36,101 nucleotides of DNA, taken from assembly GCA_964577205.1 (NCBI GenBank), contig CAZNYG010000014.1:1-36101 (forward strand). The letters are read 5' to 3'. Below, one piece after another: positions 34,164 through 36,101 of the stretch. The DNA comes from CAZNYG01 sp964577205 (lineage in GTDB: Bacteria; Elusimicrobiota; Endomicrobiia; Endomicrobiales; CAIRNS01). Under the pieces are notes generated by a model. That model had not been told where the DNA came from and ran no database searches. It saw nothing but the letters and a program-made list of their open reading frames with translations. Position numbers and translations under genes: made by a program. Position 1 is the stretch's first letter, and each line of letters opens with the position of its first letter.

Positions 34164-34586
34164 CTACGCTTGCTTTTTTACAATAAGGCGCGTACCCTGA
34201 ACTGCAGCCACCGTAACAAACGTACCGGCATCGATAAATTCCTGTGCCTCCGCCCGCCATATTTCCCCTTCTACTTTGACCTGCCCTAATTCGGGCGGGC
34301 GCACCGTTTCGGTTACCCATGCTTTTTTGCCGATCAGCGCGTCGGTATTCGTTTTCGTATGCTGTGTCTGAAAAAAGCGTTTCGCAATGGGACGTATCCC
34401 GTAGATGGAGATCAGGGAAAAAAGCGCGAACACGGACCACTGGAGCCAGCTCGCCGGGAAAAAATACGCGGCAGCCCCCCCGGCGAAAGCCCCGATGCCC
34501 AGGCAGGCGAAAAAGAAAGCGCCCGGGGTAAGAATTTCAACGATGATGAGAGCGGCCGCCGCGATCAACCAGACTGTCCATTGCAT
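34164..34586 (-). CDS. NfeD-family membrane protein
   Basis: This is a 140-residue protein with two to four membrane segments in the first 70 residues (WLIAAAALIIVEILTPGAFF, ACLGIGAFAGGAAAYFF, WLQWSVFALFSLISIYGI). A C-terminal OB-fold begins near ALIGKKAWVTETV and ends VEGEIWRAEAQEFIDAGTFV, the NfeD1b-type layout lacking the protease part. It is known to act with SPFH proteins at the membrane, and the SPFH gene is directly downstream. Confidence 0.9.
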   Translation of the reverse strand: MQWTVWLIAAAALIIVEILTPGAFFFACLGIGAFAGGAAAYFFPASWLQWSVFALFSLISIYGIRPIAKRFFQTQHTKTNTDALIGKKAWVTETVRPPELGQVKVEGEIWRAEAQEFIDAGTFVTVAAVQGTRLIVKKQA

Positions 34587-34658
34587 GGTGAGCTCCTGAA
34601 AGACATATCAGACATTGAATTCCGGATCGTACCTGTTTAAAAAGAAGCCTTTTCGGTG

Positions 34659-34684
34659 TCATTCCAGCGAAAGCGGGAATCCAT
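34659..34684. repeat. dRS3-like GCGAAAGC palindromic repeat
   Basis: GTCATTCCAGCGAAAGCGGGAATCC-type element: ATTCC, AGCGAAAGCG, GGAAT. The arms ATTCC/GGAAT plus GC/GC form a stem around GAAA. Closely similar words are scattered between genes in many unrelated genomes (Neisseria dRS3 is the best known relative in form). Only one copy is seen here. Confidence 0.6.
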
Positions 34685-34701
34685 GAGTTTTGTCTATCAT
34701 G

Positions 34702-34733
34702 TTTTGCATTTTACAATTTTAGATTTACTATTA
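34702..34733 (-). repeat. A+T-rich word repeat directly after lepB
   Basis: Plus-strand TTTTGCATTTTACAATTTTA then GATTTACTATTA runs up to and over the lepB stop (34733-34731). Same style as the repeats after rpoD and rsmE. The rest of the gap to nfeD (34587-34701) holds the dRS3-like element and nothing else recognisable. Confidence 0.75.
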
Positions 34734-35504
34734 TTTAATGCCCCTTATCCTTTTCGGCGGCCAGTAGAGAAGCAGCGCCCGGCCTTTTAGATAATGGTCT
34801 GGGAGCGGGCCCCAGAAACGGGAGTCGAACGACCTGTCCCTGTTGTCGCCGATCGCCAGATAATGCCCGGGCGGTATGATGACCGGGCCGAAGTTGTCCC
34901 TGATGATCTCCGCAGGCATGCTGACAAACCTGCCGGACTCCCAGGCGCGCTGGTATTCTTCCTGCGATCCGAACACCTGCTGGGGCGGGTTGACCGTCGG
35001 ATCGGCATAATTGACATAGGGTTCTTCGACGGATTTTCCGTTCACCAGAAGTTTCTTGTCTTTTATCTCAACCATATCGCCGCTGACCGCGACGCATCTT
35101 TTTATGAAATCCTTGGTCACATTCTCTTCCTGTTCGGCCATAGACAACGCCGCGGGCGGGCACTGGAACACGATAATGTCCCCCCGCTTCACCTGGCGCA
35201 GCGGCCATATCCGTTTGCCTTCCGTCAGAGGGATATGAAAACCGTAAACGAACTTGTTGACGAAAAGATGATCGCCTTCAAGCAGCGTGTTGCGCATACT
35301 GCCCGAAGGTATCTTGTAGGCCTGGATGAAAAAATACATCAGGAACGCGGCCAGTATGACGGCCGACCAGCCGGTCTCGATCCATTCAAAAACTTCATCG
35401 TATATTCTGCGGACCCGCGGTTTCTGTATGCGGGGCTGCATTTTTTTCATGACGATCGACAGCACGAACAACACGAGGCCGGCAATAAGCAGTTTCAATT
35501 CCAT
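34731..35504 (-). CDS. lepB: Signal peptidase I (LepB)
   Basis: Signal peptidase I cleaves signal peptides of exported proteins on the outer face of the inner membrane. The 257-residue protein has two N-terminal membrane segments (about 5-18 and 47-63), the catalytic serine S69 in PSGSM and the general-base lysine K135 in KDFIKRCVAV. The conserved GDNRDRSFDSRFWGPL box follows. Length is normal for diderm enzymes. It starts 143 bp after the lepA stop. Confidence 0.96.
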   Translation of the reverse strand: MELKLLIAGLVLFVLSIVMKKMQPRIQKPRVRRIYDEVFEWIETGWSAVILAAFLMYFFIQAYKIPSGSMRNTLLEGDHLFVNKFVYGFHIPLTEGKRIWPLRQVKRGDIIVFQCPPAALSMAEQEENVTKDFIKRCVAVSGDMVEIKDKKLLVNGKSVEEPYVNYADPTVNPPQQVFGSQEEYQRAWESGRFVSMPAEIIRDNFGPVIIPPGHYLAIGDNRDRSFDSRFWGPLPDHYLKGRALLLYWPPKRIRGIK

Positions 35505-35534
35505 TTAGGGGTTCCTTTCATTACTGACTTCTCT

Positions 35535-35645
35535 TTTGAGCTATCAGCCATCAGCGTACAGCCGTGAGCTGATTGCTGACTGCGGACGACTGACCGCTCA
35601 TCTATGCCGTTGTCCTGGATCCAGCGTCCAGCGTCTTGCATCCAG
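35535..35645. repeat. Patchwork of short repeated words between lepA and lepB
   Basis: Plus strand GAGCTATCAGCCATCAGC and GAGCTGATTGCTGACTGCG are followed by TCCAGCGTCCAGCGTC and TGCATCCAGAA. The second group directly follows the lepA stop (35650-35648). The words are degenerate repeats of AGCTATCAGC and CCAGCGT. No ORF or terminator is seen. Confidence 0.7.
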
Positions 35646-35647
35646 AA

Positions 35648-36101
35648 TCAGTCGTTTATTTTAAGTACCGCGACGAAGGCTTCGGGAGGGATCTCCACCT
35701 TCCCGAACTGGCGCATCCGTTTTTTTCCTTCCTTCTGTTTTTCAAGGAGTTTCCGTTTGCGGGTTATGTCGCCGCCGTAACATTTCGCGAGAACGTCCTT
35801 GCGCACCGCGGCGATGTTCTCGCGGGCGATGATCTTGTTGTTGACCTTCGCCTGGATCGGTATTTCGAACATCTGCCGGGGAATTATGCCCCGGAGCTTT
35901 TCGGCAAGATAGTGTCCCATTGTATGCGCCTTGTCCTTGTGCGTGATGACGGAGAAGGCGTCAATGACCTCCTGGTTGATCATCACTTCGAGCTTGACCA
36001 GGTCTCCCGGCCTGAGGCCGATGTGTTCATAATCGAATGAGGCGTACCCCTTGGAAACCGATTTCAGCGCGTCATAGAACCCGACGATGATCTCGGCGAG
36101 C
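35648..36101 (-). CDS. lepA: Elongation factor 4 / LepA GTPase (C-terminal part, cut by window edge)
   Basis: LepA is a ribosome-associated GTPase that acts on stalled or translocated ribosomes. Only the last ~150 codons are present. Reading inward from the edge gives SKGYASFDYEHIGLRPGDLV, then LVKLEVMINQEVIDAFSVI and HTMGHYLAEKLRGIIPRQMF, ending CYGGDITRKRKLLEKQKEGK and AFVAVLKIND. All are highly conserved in LepA, and the CYGGDITRKRKLLEKQK segment is diagnostic. The lepA-lepB order is common. The GTPase domain lies outside the window. Confidence 0.97.
   Translation of the reverse strand, partial: LAEIIVGFYDALKSVSKGYASFDYEHIGLRPGDLVKLEVMINQEVIDAFSVITHKDKAHTMGHYLAEKLRGIIPRQMFEIPIQAKVNNKIIARENIAAVRKDVLAKCYGGDITRKRKLLEKQKEGKKRMRQFGKVEIPPEAFVAVLKIND

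Overview
The window is a 36.1-kb piece of a bacterial chromosome of moderately high GC content. Every protein and RNA gene I can support reads on the minus strand, so transcription runs from position 36101 toward 1. A diderm-type, free-living lineage is suggested by meso-DAP-type MurE, MraZ control of the division cluster, HrcA/CIRCE heat-shock control, RpoD and signal peptidase I. No rRNA is present to place it. The gene order, together with odd word-like repeats in the spacers, reminds me of uncultivated phyla such as Omnitrophota and relatives, but that is only an impression.

In transcriptional order (right to left): the 3' end of lepA, lepB, an NfeD/SPFH membrane pair and hemW (36.1-32.0 kb). 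Next is a tightly packed surface-glycan block (32.0-21.9 kb). It holds a membrane-anchored GT2, a SPASM radical SAM protein, a GT4, a B12-domain-like radical SAM protein, a second GT4, a sugar nucleotidyltransferase, a large PMT/ArnT-like membrane glycosyltransferase and a YbhN/LPG-synthase-like membrane protein. Many junctions are ATGA overlaps. A strong sigma-70 promoter overlapped by a CIRCE operator then drives hrcA-grpE-dnaK-dnaJ (21.9-17.1 kb), with a perfect 14-bp hairpin between dnaK and dnaJ.

A housekeeping stretch follows: rsmE, mtaB, a HIT hydrolase, rpsU, a NIF3-family gene broken by one frameshift, dnaG and rpoD (17.0-9.5 kb). Then come two tRNAs (Ile-CAU and Val-CAC) behind their own promoter, a coiled-coil zinc-ribbon protein, RNase HI and the RNase P RNA gene. 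The last block is the dcw cluster mraZ-rsmH-ftsL-ftsI-murE-murF-mraY, with a near-consensus promoter and three MraZ boxes; mraY runs off the left edge.

The genes are mostly core functions: peptidoglycan synthesis, replication/transcription initiation, RNA processing, proteostasis and protein export. The least ordinary material is the radical-SAM/glycosyltransferase block and the spacers. The spacers hold a pair of palindromic repeats bracketing rnpB, an 11-bp tandem repeat in the tRNA leader, A+T-rich word repeats directly after several stop codons, and a patchwork of short repeated words between lepA and lepB. I found no insertion sequence, CRISPR array, phage or recognisable defence system.
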